Positions 31,803 to 42,200 of a stretch of DNA of 64,000 nt are shown here, piece after piece. A program made the position numbers and the translations under genes. Source of the stretch: CAZIUL01 sp964542475. Lineage in GTDB: Bacteria > Planctomycetota > B15-G4 > CAYZWU01. The stretch is from the NCBI GenBank assembly GCA_964542475.1, contig CAZIUL010000001.1:129613-193612 (forward strand), in the 5' to 3' direction. Each line of letters starts with the position of its first letter. The stretch's first letter is position 1. Below the pieces are notes generated by a model. That model was given only the letters and a program-made list of their open reading frames with translations, did no database searches and was not told where the DNA came from.

Positions 31803-34793
31803 ATGAAGAACTTCGATCAGCTTTTGAAGGATCAGGGTTACAGGTACAGGTTCCACGAGTTTCAAAACCTCATGCGGTTCAGGATCCGCGAGGTGCTCCT
31901 GGTTTCCAGCCTGTACGATTCCTTCATACTCGAGGAAGACGGACAGCTTTACGACAAGGTGTTGTCCGAGTACAGGGACATGAACATCCGGCAGGTGCCC
32001 GGGCTCACGCGTGTGTCCACAGGCAGGGAAGCACTAGAGATGGCGGCGGATAAGGATCGCTTTGACCTGATCGTGATAACTCTGAACCTTGGTGACATGG
32101 ATGCGCTTCAATTCGCCCGAAAGATCAAGCAGGCCGGGCTGGAGATCCCGGTTGTTCTCATGGCCTACGAGACCCGGGAGCTGAACGAGCTGTTGTCCAA
32201 GAGGGACTTTTCGGATTTAGAGAAGGTCTTCATGTGGCAGGGTGATTTCCGCGTTTTGATAGCGATCCTCAAGTACATCGAGGACAAGAGAAACGTGGAC
32301 TACGACACACTGTCGGTGGGTGTGCAGTCGATCATCGTGATCGAAGACAACGTGCGTTTCTACTCCTCATACCTGCCAATGATCTACACCGAACTCTTCA
32401 AGCATGCGCAGAGCCTGATCTCCGAAGGTGTCAATGTGCCGCACAAGCTTTTGAGGCGCAGGGCCAGGCCGAAAATCCTGCAATGCGAAACGTACGAGGA
32501 GGCGTGGCACTACTACAAATCTTACGAGGATTGCATCTTGGGGGTCATCTCGGACATCGAGTTCCCGAGGGAGGGGAAACGGGATCCGGAAGCCGGCATC
32601 CGGTTTGCGCGCGAGGTCAAGGCATCTCATTTCGACATACCTATCCTGCTCCAGTCCGACCACGAGGGCTTCGCGGATGTTGCCGAAGAGATCGGGGCTT
32701 CCTTCCTGTTGAAGAGCTCGCCGACCCTTCTCAACGATCTGCGGCGTTTCATGGTGAACAACTTCAGCTTTGGTGATTTTGCCTTCTTTCTTCCGCACGG
32801 GGTTGAAGTGGGCCGGGCTTCGAACCTGCGCGAGTTCGAGGTGAAGCTCGGCGAGGTTCCGGACGAGTCGATCCGATTTCACGCCGAAAGAAACCACTTC
32901 TCCAACTGGCTGAAAGCCAGGACCGAGTTCTGGCTGGCGCATCAGCTCAGGCCGCAAAAGGTGACTGATTTCGGATCGATAGCCGAGATAAGGGGCTACC
33001 TGATCAAGGCTATCAGGGATCTTCAAGCACGGCGCAGCAGGGGCAGCGTCACGGACTTCGATCCGGATAGCTTTGATACAGAATCGGATTTCGCGCGCAT
33101 AGGCGGCGGTTCCCTCGGGGGCAAGGCCAGGGGTCTCGCGTTTACCAAAAGGCTCCTGGACAACCTCAAGATAAAGGATCATTTCAAGGGCGTACGTCTG
33201 ACGGTCCCGCCGGCACTGGTCCTTGGCACCGAGGTGTTCGACCAGTTTCTCGACGATAACAGGCTTTGGGACTTTGCAATGGAATGCGAGGACGACGCAG
33301 AGATTCTTCGCATGTTTCTCGAGGCCAGGTTCCCTAGAAACATGAGAAAGGATCTAAAATCGTATCTCGATCTGGTCCGCTATCCTTTGGCGGTGCGCTC
33401 TTCCAGCCTGCTGGAGGATTCAAGGTACCTGCCGTTCGCAGGGGTTTACAGGACATGCATGTTCCCGAACAGCCATCTCAAGCTTTCAATCAGGTTGGAA
33501 GCCTTGATCCGCAACGTGAAGAAGGTCTATGCCTCCACCTTTTCCCAGGCTGCAAAAGCGTTCATTAAAGCCACGCCCTACCGCCTGGAAGAGGAAAAAA
33601 TGGCTGTAATCGTTCAGAAGCTGGTGGGGTCGCAGCACAGCCGAAGGTTCTACCCGGACTTCGCAGGCGTTGCCAGGTCGTACAACTACTACCCGAGGCC
33701 TCCCATGACATCGGATGACGGAATAGCCATGGTGGGCCTGGGGCTCGGCAGGTTAGTGATAGAGGGCGGGGAGGTCATCCGTTTCTGCCCGGTTTATCCG
33801 AAGCACGATCTTCAGTTCGCGGACTTGAAGGATGTTTTGAAGAACTCACAAAAGGGGTTTTACGCCCTGGACATGGATGAACCGGATGTGGAGCTGGCTC
33901 CCGGGGACATCGACGCCGGGCTCATAAAAAGCGCGCTGGATCTTGCGGAGAAAGACGGCACCTTGGCCAATATCGGATCCACCTATTCAAATGAGAACCA
34001 GTCCATCACAGACGGACTTTCGAGGCCCGGTGCGCGCCTCGTCACCTTTGCTCCCATACTGAAAAGCGGACTTTTTCCTCTTCCCGACATCTTGAAGCTG
34101 GTAATGGATATAGGCAAGTGGGGAATGAGCTCGCCGGTTGAGATAGAGTTTGCAGTCAACCTGTCATCTTCTACGGAAGAGCTCAAAGAGTTCGGAATCG
34201 TTCAGGTCAGGCCGCTTGTCAAGAGCCAGGAGGCTGTCGAGCTGGAGGTGGATGGCATCGATGAAGAGAGCCTGGTCTGTCACAGCCCACAGGTCCTGGG
34301 AAACGGTTTGATAAGCAATATCCGTGACATCGTGATGGTTGATCCCGAGCGGTTTGAAAGGTCTAGGAGCCTGGAGGCCGCAGCAGAAGTGGGAGTATAC
34401 AACGCTGAGCTCGCATCAGCGGAACGGCAGTACTTGCTGATCGGGATGGGCCGCTGGGGGTCTGCCGACTCTTGGCTCGGCATTCCAGTCACCTGGGAAC
34501 AGATCTCGGGCGCGCGCGTGATAATCGAAACCGGGTTCAAGGATTTCAGGGTCGTTCCATCACAGGGCACGCATTTTTTTCAGAACCTGACCTCGTTTCA
34601 GGTTGGATATTTCACGGTCAACCCTATTGTCAAGGAAGGGTTTGTTGACTGGGACTGGCTCACACGACTGGAGCCGGAATCAACAAAAAAGTACACGCGC
34701 CATATCCACTTTGATGAACCACTCGAGGTCAGAATGAACGGCCATAGCAACAAGGGAGTAATATTCAAACCGAGGGCGGAAGATGTGCTATGA
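31803..34793 (+). CDS. Double receiver-like / PPDK_N (PEP-synthase ATP-grasp) fusion protein
   Basis: A 996-residue cytosolic protein with three parts. Residues about 25-165 form a receiver-like domain in which Thr93 stands where the phosphorylated Asp is expected (string DLIVITLNLGDMD). Residues about 185-350 form a second receiver-like domain that keeps Asp251 (GVISDIEFP). From about 430 comes the pyruvate/PEP-synthase ATP-binding domain (GGGSLGGKARG near 434, RSSSLLEDS near 532, IVQVRPL near 800). The phosphohistidine swivel and PEP-binding domains of true PPDK/PpsA are absent. ATG 31803 has AGGGAG upstream; the in-frame start at 31725 lies too near the terminator. A signalling or phosphotransfer role is inferred; no catalytic product can be named. 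Confidence 0.78.
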   Translation: MKNFDQLLKDQGYRYRFHEFQNLMRFRIREVLLVSSLYDSFILEEDGQLYDKVLSEYRDMNIRQVPGLTRVSTGREALEMAADKDRFDLIVITLNLGDMDALQFARKIKQAGLEIPVVLMAYETRELNELLSKRDFSDLEKVFMWQGDFRVLIAILKYIEDKRNVDYDTLSVGVQSIIVIEDNVRFYSSYLPMIYTELFKHAQSLISEGVNVPHKLLRRRARPKILQCETYEEAWHYYKSYEDCILGVISDIEFPREGKRDPEAGIRFAREVKASHFDIPILLQSDHEGFADVAEEIGASFLLKSSPTLLNDLRRFMVNNFSFGDFAFFLPHGVEVGRASNLREFEVKLGEVPDESIRFHAERNHFSNWLKARTEFWLAHQLRPQKVTDFGSIAEIRGYLIKAIRDLQARRSRGSVTDFDPDSFDTESDFARIGGGSLGGKARGLAFTKRLLDNLKIKDHFKGVRLTVPPALVLGTEVFDQFLDDNRLWDFAMECEDDAEILRMFLEARFPRNMRKDLKSYLDLVRYPLAVRSSSLLEDSRYLPFAGVYRTCMFPNSHLKLSIRLEALIRNVKKVYASTFSQAAKAFIKATPYRLEEEKMAVIVQKLVGSQHSRRFYPDFAGVARSYNYYPRPPMTSDDGIAMVGLGLGRLVIEGGEVIRFCPVYPKHDLQFADLKDVLKNSQKGFYALDMDEPDVELAPGDIDAGLIKSALDLAEKDGTLANIGSTYSNENQSITDGLSRPGARLVTFAPILKSGLFPLPDILKLVMDIGKWGMSSPVEIEFAVNLSSSTEELKEFGIVQVRPLVKSQEAVELEVDGIDEESLVCHSPQVLGNGLISNIRDIVMVDPERFERSRSLEAAAEVGVYNAELASAERQYLLIGMGRWGSADSWLGIPVTWEQISGARVIIETGFKDFRVVPSQGTHFFQNLTSFQVGYFTVNPIVKEGFVDWDWLTRLEPESTKKYTRHIHFDEPLEVRMNGHSNKGVIFKPRAEDVL

Positions 34794-34808
34794 CGCCGTA
34801 GAAGACAA

Positions 34809-34833
34809 GCCGGACATGCCAGACAAGTCCGGC
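34809..34833. repeat. Hairpin repeat related to the gap-flanking unit
   Basis: Seven-base inverted repeat GCCGGAC (34809-34815) / GTCCGGC (34827-34833) in the 61-base spacer before the DUF362 gene. The core CGGACATGCCAGACAAG aligns with the repeat at 22526/22681 (21 of 26 positions). No T-tract follows, so it is not a terminator. Confidence 0.55.
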
Positions 34834-34854
34834 AAGAAATAAGGAGGAAAACAT

Positions 34855-35997
34855 TTGAACAAGAACAAAAAAAACGGGGAGGCATCGAGCAGGGTATGCC
34901 TTATATCGGCAAAGGCTGAGCGCCGCGACCCGCACGGCATGCTTCATCGCATGGTCAACCTTTACGACGAGTCCGGCGGCAACGACTTGATCTCAGAGGG
35001 AGATCTCGTGGCCATCAAGCTGAGCTTCAGCGAGTGGGGCAACACCGCGTGTCTCAGGCCGCAGTTCGTCAGACAGGTTGTGGACTGCGTGAAAAAGGCC
35101 GGGGGCAAGCCTTTTCTCACGGATACCAACACTCTTTACAGGAACGGCCGAGCCAACGCTGTGGATCACATCAACACCGCGATAAAGAACGGCTTCGGTT
35201 ACGATGCCATCGGCGCGCCCATCATCATTGCGGACGGGCTGACCGGCCGCTCTTTCGCGCGCGTTCCCACGGGCACGAACCACGTGATGGAGCCGCGAAT
35301 AGGGAGAGAGGTGTACCACGCGGACGCATTGATCAGCTTGACACACATACACGGGCATATCGGCACCGGGTTTGCCGGCACGTTCAAGAACATTGGCATG
35401 GGGTTCGGATGCCGGGCCGGCAAGCAGGAGATGCATGAACAGAAGGAACCGCCCTCGTGCGACCCCGGAAGATGCGTATCCTGTGGGGATTGCGTGGAAG
35501 ACTGCCCGGTCGATGCGATCGCGTTGAGTGATGAGTGCGCAAAGATCGATGCTGATCTCTGTGTACGGTGCGGTGAGTGCACGGTCATCTGCCCCGAGGA
35601 GGCCATAGCGATCCGGTGGGGGAACGAGCCGGGCATGATGCAGCGCCGCATGGTGGACTACGCGGCAGCGGTCTTGAAGAACAAAAGGGAAAAGTCGCTT
35701 TTTTTCACGTTCATCCTCGATGTCTGCCCGGATTGCCTGTGCCTGGACTCCAACCGCCTGCCGGTCATTCCTGACGTTGGTATCCTGGCATCGCGCGATC
35801 CGGTTGCCGTGGACCAGGCCACGCTCGATCTCATCAACCAACAGACAGCAATCCAGGGAGCTGCCGCGGAAAAAGCCAGGAAACCGGGACAGGACAAGTT
35901 CAAGGCGATCTACCCGGAGCACGATTCCGAGATCTGCATGGTTTACGCGAACGAGATTGGCCTGGGTTCCTGCAGCTACACCGTTGTCGAGGTGTGA
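34855..35997 (+). CDS. DUF362 protein with two [4Fe-4S] ferredoxin clusters
   Basis: A 380-residue cytosolic protein. The N-terminal DUF362 region is visible as GDLVAIKLSFSEWGNTACLRP and DTNTLYRNGRANAVDHI, then SLTHIHGHIGTGFAGTFKNIGMG. Two ferredoxin clusters follow near residues 200-250 (CVSCGDCVEDCPVDAI and CVRCGECTVICPEEAI), and the DUF362 fold resumes with DVGILASRDPVAVDQATLDL. I take the start as TTG 34855 because AAGGAGG lies seven bases upstream and no ATG precedes the conserved region. DUF362 ferredoxins are common in anaerobes and of uncertain function. The gene lies just after the PPDK_N-like gene and six bases before the M61 gene. Confidence 0.85.
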   Translation: MNKNKKNGEASSRVCLISAKAERRDPHGMLHRMVNLYDESGGNDLISEGDLVAIKLSFSEWGNTACLRPQFVRQVVDCVKKAGGKPFLTDTNTLYRNGRANAVDHINTAIKNGFGYDAIGAPIIIADGLTGRSFARVPTGTNHVMEPRIGREVYHADALISLTHIHGHIGTGFAGTFKNIGMGFGCRAGKQEMHEQKEPPSCDPGRCVSCGDCVEDCPVDAIALSDECAKIDADLCVRCGECTVICPEEAIAIRWGNEPGMMQRRMVDYAAAVLKNKREKSLFFTFILDVCPDCLCLDSNRLPVIPDVGILASRDPVAVDQATLDLINQQTAIQGAAAEKARKPGQDKFKAIYPEHDSEICMVYANEIGLGSCSYTVVEV

Positions 35998-36003
35998 GAG
36001 ATC

Positions 36004-37833
36004 ATGATGCCTGTTAGGATTGGCAATCGGATTCTCGGCAGGGCCGCGCAGGTCTCGGCCGCTGCCTTCATACTGGTCGCTTTGACCGGCTCGATTTACT
36101 TCTTGGTGCTGTCGGGATGCAGTGCTCCTGAGCCGCGCGGCGGTTCTCCGCCCGCTGTTGCCGTTCGTTACGAGGTGAAGATCCGGGACCCCGGCGTACG
36201 GCCGGCCGAGGTGAAAGCGGTTATCTCGAACATCTGCGCCGAAGAGAAAGAGCTCCATCTGAAGATGACCGGGCAATACGCTTTTGTCAGGCTCGATGAG
36301 CCGCTCTTGCAGGGGGAGATCGAAGCGCACGACATTCGTGGAGCCGCTCTGCCTTTGACACGGACAGGCCCGTACGGCTGGACGGTTGAGACCTTGGGCG
36401 GCAGGGAGGTGCGGCTTGGCTACAGCGTGCCGCTGTTACACCGCGATCTGCCCGAGGTAAGGAAGGGTTCGGACGAGTACGAGCAGCCTTACTTGGAAGA
36501 AGACCACGGCATGCTCGTGGCTGGAACACTTTTCATTGTTCCGGCCGGTCGGACGCTTCACCCCATACGTGTCTCTTTCGACCTGCCTCCCGGCTGGAAG
36601 GCGCTTTGTCCCTGGGATCCTGTTGAAGCGAATGCGTTTTCACCAGGGAGCGGCAGGGAGCTCTTCAGCGACCTGGCAGCAATCGGCGAATGGTCCGTCA
36701 CTTCCTTGAACGCCGGCGGCATGGATATCATGCTGGCCTTTGCACCGGGGCAGGAAGCTCTCGAAGAGGTTGCCTCTCCATTGATCGAAAAAATCGTGCG
36801 CAACGAGCTCGCGCTGTTCGGAACGGTTCCGTGCCCCCGCTACCTCTTTCTCTTCGTGAAACCGGTTACACCGGGGTTTGGCGGCTCTCCGAAAACCGGA
36901 TCGATGGTGCTTTCGATAAACCTTGGAAAGGGGGGAAAACCGCGCACGGAGATGCTTCCCCACCTTGCCCACCTGATCGCGCACGAGTTCCACCATCTCT
37001 GGTCCTTTTCGAGGTATGATTGCCCTGACGAACTCCGTTTCTTCAACGAGGGGTTCACCGACTACTATTCCTACCTGATACAGGCGAGGGAGGGAATCAT
37101 CTCCCTCGAAGGTTTCGAACAGGTGCTCGAATCGCGGATGGCAGGGTGCGAGAGCAGCCCCTTGAGAGGGGAGGTTTCCCTGGCTGATGCGGGCGGGGAC
37201 CTTTTTTTCAACGACCGAAACGCCTATGACCTGGTTTACGAGGGAGGGCTGCTCATCGCCGCCCTCCTTGATGCGCACATCCGCCGGATCGCGCCCGGGA
37301 AGAACCTCGACTTCTTCATGCGGGCCTTCAACAACGATCCGCGATGGTCAACCGGAACCTCTACAACCTGTGGCAGGGCGCCAAAACTCGGCGATTTTCT
37401 GGAATGTGTGGAAGCTCACGTCAGCGCCGGCGAAACGGAGAGGTTTGTTGAGCTCATAAACAAACCTTTCGTGCCCGATTTCCTCGAAGAGTTCCAGCGG
37501 GCGGGTGTTGTTTTGCACAGAACATCCCAACCGGCAAAACCCGATCTTCGTGGAAACCTGGACAGGGTCACGCTTCTGGACCTGGACAAGGGCGGGCCGG
37601 CATACAGAATTGGCGTCAGAGCAAAAGACCGGTTCCTGGAGGTGAACGGGATCAGGCCCGAGAATGCAGCGGATGTATACCGCGCCTGGTCAAAGCCGCG
37701 GTCGGGCCGGATCAGTGTTGTTCTTGGTCGGGGCAGCGAGACAATAACAATCGATCAGCCGCTGCCCGAAAATATCGTTTATTCGATCGATCTGGGTCCG
37801 TGGCGGTTCATCTCCGGGAATGACGGAGATTGA
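36004..37833 (+). CDS. M61-family (glycyl aminopeptidase-like) lipoprotein with PDZ domain
   Basis: A 609-residue exported protein. A hydrophobic leader ends in LVLSGC, placing the lipidated Cys at 39. The middle contains a gluzincin zinc site HEFHH (His327, Glu328, His331) followed by FNEGFTDYYSYL, which supplies the third ligand Glu about 20 residues later. Residues about 515-605 form a PDZ domain (LDKGGPAYRIGVRAKDRFLEVNGI). This order (beta-rich N-domain, M61 catalytic domain, PDZ) is standard for family M61. The enzyme would act at the outer face of a membrane. It follows the DUF362 gene with a six-base gap and is convergent with the DUF1080 gene. Confidence 0.85.
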   Translation: MMPVRIGNRILGRAAQVSAAAFILVALTGSIYFLVLSGCSAPEPRGGSPPAVAVRYEVKIRDPGVRPAEVKAVISNICAEEKELHLKMTGQYAFVRLDEPLLQGEIEAHDIRGAALPLTRTGPYGWTVETLGGREVRLGYSVPLLHRDLPEVRKGSDEYEQPYLEEDHGMLVAGTLFIVPAGRTLHPIRVSFDLPPGWKALCPWDPVEANAFSPGSGRELFSDLAAIGEWSVTSLNAGGMDIMLAFAPGQEALEEVASPLIEKIVRNELALFGTVPCPRYLFLFVKPVTPGFGGSPKTGSMVLSINLGKGGKPRTEMLPHLAHLIAHEFHHLWSFSRYDCPDELRFFNEGFTDYYSYLIQAREGIISLEGFEQVLESRMAGCESSPLRGEVSLADAGGDLFFNDRNAYDLVYEGGLLIAALLDAHIRRIAPGKNLDFFMRAFNNDPRWSTGTSTTCGRAPKLGDFLECVEAHVSAGETERFVELINKPFVPDFLEEFQRAGVVLHRTSQPAKPDLRGNLDRVTLLDLDKGGPAYRIGVRAKDRFLEVNGIRPENAADVYRAWSKPRSGRISVVLGRGSETITIDQPLPENIVYSIDLGPWRFISGNDGD

Positions 37834-37924
37834 TCCTCACGGGAATTGAGAGCGAAAGGTGTTTCGGATCGTTTGGTTCAGACAGCGCAAGGCACACAAG
37901 CTCCGCGAGTATGAAATCTGCGGG

Positions 37925-38926
37925 CTAATTCGGAACCGGCAAATACCAGATATTCCTGTAGCAGACCGCATGGCCGTGATCCTGCAAGAAGAGCGGGCCC
38001 TGCACGGCGTTCTTCTTTTCCGGGGCCGCTGTTGTCGTGTGGGGAACGGGTTGGTTCTCATGAATCTTCACGCCGTTGTGGAACACTGTCATGAGCGCAG
38101 GCTCGAGCTTTCCCTCAGCGTTTTCATGAGGAGCGACAAAGATCACATCGTACGTTTGCCATGAAAGCGGGGGGAAGCACGCGTTTTCCTTTGTAATCGC
38201 GATGCTGTAAATGGAGCCGCAGTCTCCCATTCCCGGCACCAGCCCGAACGAGTCGAGTATCTGGATCTCGTACCGGCTTTCGAAGTAAACCCCGCTGTTG
38301 CCGCGACCCTGGCCCCTGCCTGCGGGCTCGTAAGGGGTTTTGAACTCGATGTGAAAGAGCCCGCTTCCGTGTTCGCGCACGGTCCTGTTGTGGCCCCTGG
38401 TCAAGCGCACGCTACCGTCGGGCAGAGCCTCCCACTTCTTGTTCGTCCACTCGTCGAGCGATGTTTTTTTCCCCTTTTCGAACGGTAGCAGGACCACGGC
38501 GCCCGGCAAGGGCTTGAGCCCCTCGGTGGGTGAGTGCCGCTCGACACGAAGCAGCTTGAACGCTTCGGCCTTTCCGCTGTTCGATTCTGCAACGAGCACC
38601 CCGTTTTCGATTTTGCCGTTCCATTCGCCTGCTTCGGATGGGCTGAATAATGACACGCCCGCGACCTCCGTGTCGCGAACGAGCTCGATGTTGAGAGCGG
38701 GTTCGGTTGATGCGGCGAGAACAGCCTTGTATTCCCCCTTGCCGAGCGCGACCACGTCCGCTTCCGCATGACAAACATCTCCCTCCGCAGAAGTGAAAAG
38801 ACCCTGGTATTCGCCCATGATGGTGTCGGTTTTTTGGGCAGCCATCTCTGAATCAAGGATCTTTTGCTCTTGTCCGGCAATACCCATGGCAAAAGCCGTC
38901 ACGATGATCAATGCTTTTAACATCAT
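37925..38926 (-). CDS. Secreted DUF1080 (3-keto-disaccharide hydrolase family) protein
   Basis: A 333-residue exported protein with a short signal peptide (MMLKALIIVTAFAMGIAG). Residues about 40-140 form a small beta domain of unknown type. From about 145 the DUF1080 fold is clear: LPFEKGKKTSLDEWTNKKWEALPDGSVRL, then GSGLFHIEFKTPYEPAGRGQGRGNSGVYFESRYEIQILDSFG and VQGPLFLQDHGHAVCYRNIWYLP. DUF1080 is a concanavalin-like domain abundant in Planctomycetota and Bacteroidota, with some members acting on 3-keto sugars. It is a single gene, divergent from uvrA across 318 bases. The sugar substrate is not predictable. Confidence 0.85.
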   Translation of the reverse strand: MMLKALIIVTAFAMGIAGQEQKILDSEMAAQKTDTIMGEYQGLFTSAEGDVCHAEADVVALGKGEYKAVLAASTEPALNIELVRDTEVAGVSLFSPSEAGEWNGKIENGVLVAESNSGKAEAFKLLRVERHSPTEGLKPLPGAVVLLPFEKGKKTSLDEWTNKKWEALPDGSVRLTRGHNRTVREHGSGLFHIEFKTPYEPAGRGQGRGNSGVYFESRYEIQILDSFGLVPGMGDCGSIYSIAITKENACFPPLSWQTYDVIFVAPHENAEGKLEPALMTVFHNGVKIHENQPVPHTTTAAPEKKNAVQGPLFLQDHGHAVCYRNIWYLPVPN

Positions 38927-39244
38927 TATTCTCCAGGGGTTATGGGTTGTTCCGCGCTGTCCGTTATTAGCGCATCCGATGCAGACAGCCTGTCTTTCTC
39001 ACGAGTGTAATCCCTGTTTTTTCTTTTTCCAGGCTCTCTCGATAAACTCCTTTCAATCACCGCATATTTACAATAGAATAGTATGTTTAGTCTGCGCACA
39101 GGATAACAAGTAGCGCGCAGGAGTAACGGTAAGCAGAACAATACCGGCACACTGAAGGGCTTTACCCTTTCGGATAGATTCTGGCACCTTGAAAACCAGG
39201 CAAGCCTTTTATGAAGAGCCGGACTCGAAGGACTATGGTCTTTC
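38927..39244. promoter_or_regulatory. Divergent spacer between the DUF1080 gene and uvrA
   Basis: No gene is visible. It must contain promoters for both flanking genes, but no convincing -35/-10 pair stands out. A short dyad AAGGG-CTTTA-CCCTT occurs near 39158. I see no clear SOS (LexA) box of the Escherichia coli CTGT-N8-ACAG type before uvrA; LexA boxes of other phyla differ and could be missed. Confidence 0.35.
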
Positions 39245-42200
39245 ATGGCACTCAAGGACATCGTGATCAGGGGGGCAAGGGAGCACAACCTGAAAGGGAT
39301 CAGCCTTCAGGTACCCCGGGAATCCCTCGTTACAATTACCGGTGTTTCAGGCTCCGGGAAGAGCTCCCTCGCTTTCGACACGATCTTCCGCGAAGGTCAG
39401 CGCAGGTTCGTGGAGTCGCTTTCAGCCTACGCGCGCCAGTTCATGGGCCGCATGGACAAGCCCCGCGTGGACCACATCGAGGGGCTCTCGCCAACCGTTT
39501 CCATTGACCAGCACTCGATAAACCGCAACCCCCGCTCCACGGTCGGAACAATCACCGAGATATACGACTGCTTCCGCCTCCAGTACGCGCGCATCGGCGT
39601 TCCGCACTGCCCGGTATGCACAAAAGAGGTGCATGCCCACGGCCCCGACCGGATCGTGGACAGGATCATGGAACATCCGGATGGTACTCGCTTGAAAATC
39701 CTGGCGCCTGTGGTGCGCGGCAGAAAGGGCGAGTACAGGAAGGAGCTCGAATCATACAGGCTGAAAGGGTTCGTAAGGGCGAGGATAGACGGCAAGGAAC
39801 GTCGCCTTGACGAGAAGATCGAGCTCAGCCGCTACAAGAAGCACTTCATCGAGATCGTGCTCGACAGGATAGTTCTGTCCGAAAAACATCGCTCCCGCGT
39901 TGCCGATGCCGTTGAAACCGGGCTCAGCATGACGGACGGGCTGGTCGGCATCGAATCCGATGACGTGTTCAAAACATTCTCGGCAAAGCTATCCTGTCCG
40001 GACTGCGACGTGGACATCCCGGAGATGGAGCCCCGCATGTTCAGCTTCAACTCCCCCCAGGGAGCGTGCCCCCGCTGCAGCGGTCTCGGACAAGTCAAGC
40101 GCCTGGATCCGGATCTGCTCATCTCAGACCCCGGCCTGTCGATCAACCAGGGCGCCATCCGCACGATGACCAAAACAGGGTACCTCGCCTACTCCAGGCT
40201 CGGGCCGGAGTCTCTTGCCAAGGTCGCCTCGCATTTCGGTTTCAGCCTGGACCAGCCCTGGTCCACGCTCACGGAAAAGCAGAAGAACGTGCTCCTTTAC
40301 GGATCGGGCAAAGAAAAGCTGCGCCTGTCCTTCGAATGGGAATCCAAGAGCTCAAATGTGAAGGTAAAGGGCGTTGACAACAAACCTATCCGCGGGATCA
40401 TCACCACGCTCGAGGATGCGTACCGTTTTTCGAGGCCCCGGCACCTGGAGAAGTTTTACAGGACAGGCGCGTGCCCCGAGTGCAACGGGCAGAGGCTCGT
40501 GCCCGAGGCTCTTTCAGTGACCTTCAGGGGGAAAAAGATCACCGAGCTCGCGGCAATGACGGTCGAGGAGTCGGGCTCTTTCTTTTCAGAGCTCAATCTC
40601 GAAGGCAGGGAGGCCCTGATCGCCGCAGACCTCGTGGCGGAGGTATGCAAAAGGCTTGCCTTTCTCGACGGAGTCGGCCTCGGCTACCTCAGGCTGGACC
40701 GCCCGGCATCGAGCCTTTCAGGCGGCGAGGCCCAGCGTGTCCGGCTCGCGGCACAGGTCGGATCAGGGCTCCAGGGCGTTGTCTACATCCTGGACGAGCC
40801 TTCTGTCGGGCTTCACAACAGGGACAACAAGCGCCTGATCAGCACGCTCGAGGAGCTGCGCGACAAGGGGAACACCGTTTTCGTTGTTGAGCACGACAGG
40901 GACATGATGCTCTCCTCCGACCACCTTGTGGACATCGGGCCGGGTGCCGGCCGCTTCGGCGGGGAGATCGTTGCGCAGGGTCCCATGCCCGCCCTGATAG
41001 CGGAGAGCGACACGGCAACCATTGCCTATCTAAGCGGTACAAGCGAGATCCCCGTCCCGAAAAAGCGGAGGCAGCTCTGTCGCGGCTTACTAACGCTGAA
41101 AGGCGCCCGATGCTACAACCTGAAGGGAATAAATGTTTCGTTTCCTTTCGGCGCGATGATCGCTGTCACCGGCGTGTCCGGCTCCGGCAAGTCCACTCTC
41201 GTGGAAGAAACGCTCGTGCGCGCGCTAAGGCGCGAGCTCGGAATCAGGCGGGACGAGTCAATCGGTGAGCACGATTCAATAGAGGGGTACGAGCGGATCG
41301 AGCGCGTGATAGATATCGACCAGTCTCCGATCGGGCGCACCCCGCGTTCCAACCCGGCCACATACACCAAGGTATTCGACCTGATCAGGGATGTGTTCGC
41401 ATCCTGCCCGGAGGCCAGGACTCGCGGCTACGAAAAGGGAAGGTTCTCGTTCAACAAGAAGGGGGGAAGATGCGAGCATTGCAAAGGCGCGGGCACGATC
41501 GAGGTGGAGATGCAGTTCCTTTCCAACGTTCTGATCCCATGCGAAGAGTGCTCGAGCCGCCGCTACAACCCGGAAACCCTGGAGATCCTATACAGGGGTA
41601 AAAACATCAACGACATCCTGGAGATGACGGTTGACGAGGCGCTCGCTTTCTTAGAACCGTACCCCAAGATCACCCGAATCCTGGAAACGCTCGTTGATGT
41701 TGGGCTCGGGTACATGACTCTCGGGCAGCGCTCGACCACGCTCTCCGGTGGGGAAGCGCAGCGTGTGAAGCTTGCGTCCGAGCTCTGCAGGCCTGCAAGC
41801 GGAAACACCTTCTACGTGCTGGACGAACCCACGACAGGGCTGCACTTCGAAGACATAAAGAAGCTTCTTGCCGCGCTCGATCGCCTGGTCGACGCGGGCA
41901 ACACGGTGGTGATCATCGAGCACAACCTCGATGTGATAAAGAACGCCGACCATGTCATCGATCTCGGGCCCGAGGGCGGCGAGGACGGGGGCAGGCTCGT
42001 TGCTTCAGGCACTCCCGAAGAAGTGGCCGCGGCTGATAGCAGCATGACAGGCGAAGCGCTTGCTCCGGTACTCGGGGTAAAGAGGCGAAGCGGCCGAGGC
42101 AACGGCCGCAAGGCCGGATCACCTGAATCCGCTGGAAGCGGGATCGCTTCAGGGGCTGATCCCGCGGGCGGAAACGGCTGTCGCGATCTTGTGGTGACGG

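Noticed and set aside
34993..36330. Long open frame (445 codons) on the minus strand opposite the DUF362 gene
   Set aside because: The plus-strand protein has clear DUF362 and ferredoxin motifs; the minus frame is compositionally odd (Arg/His-rich) and matches no family.
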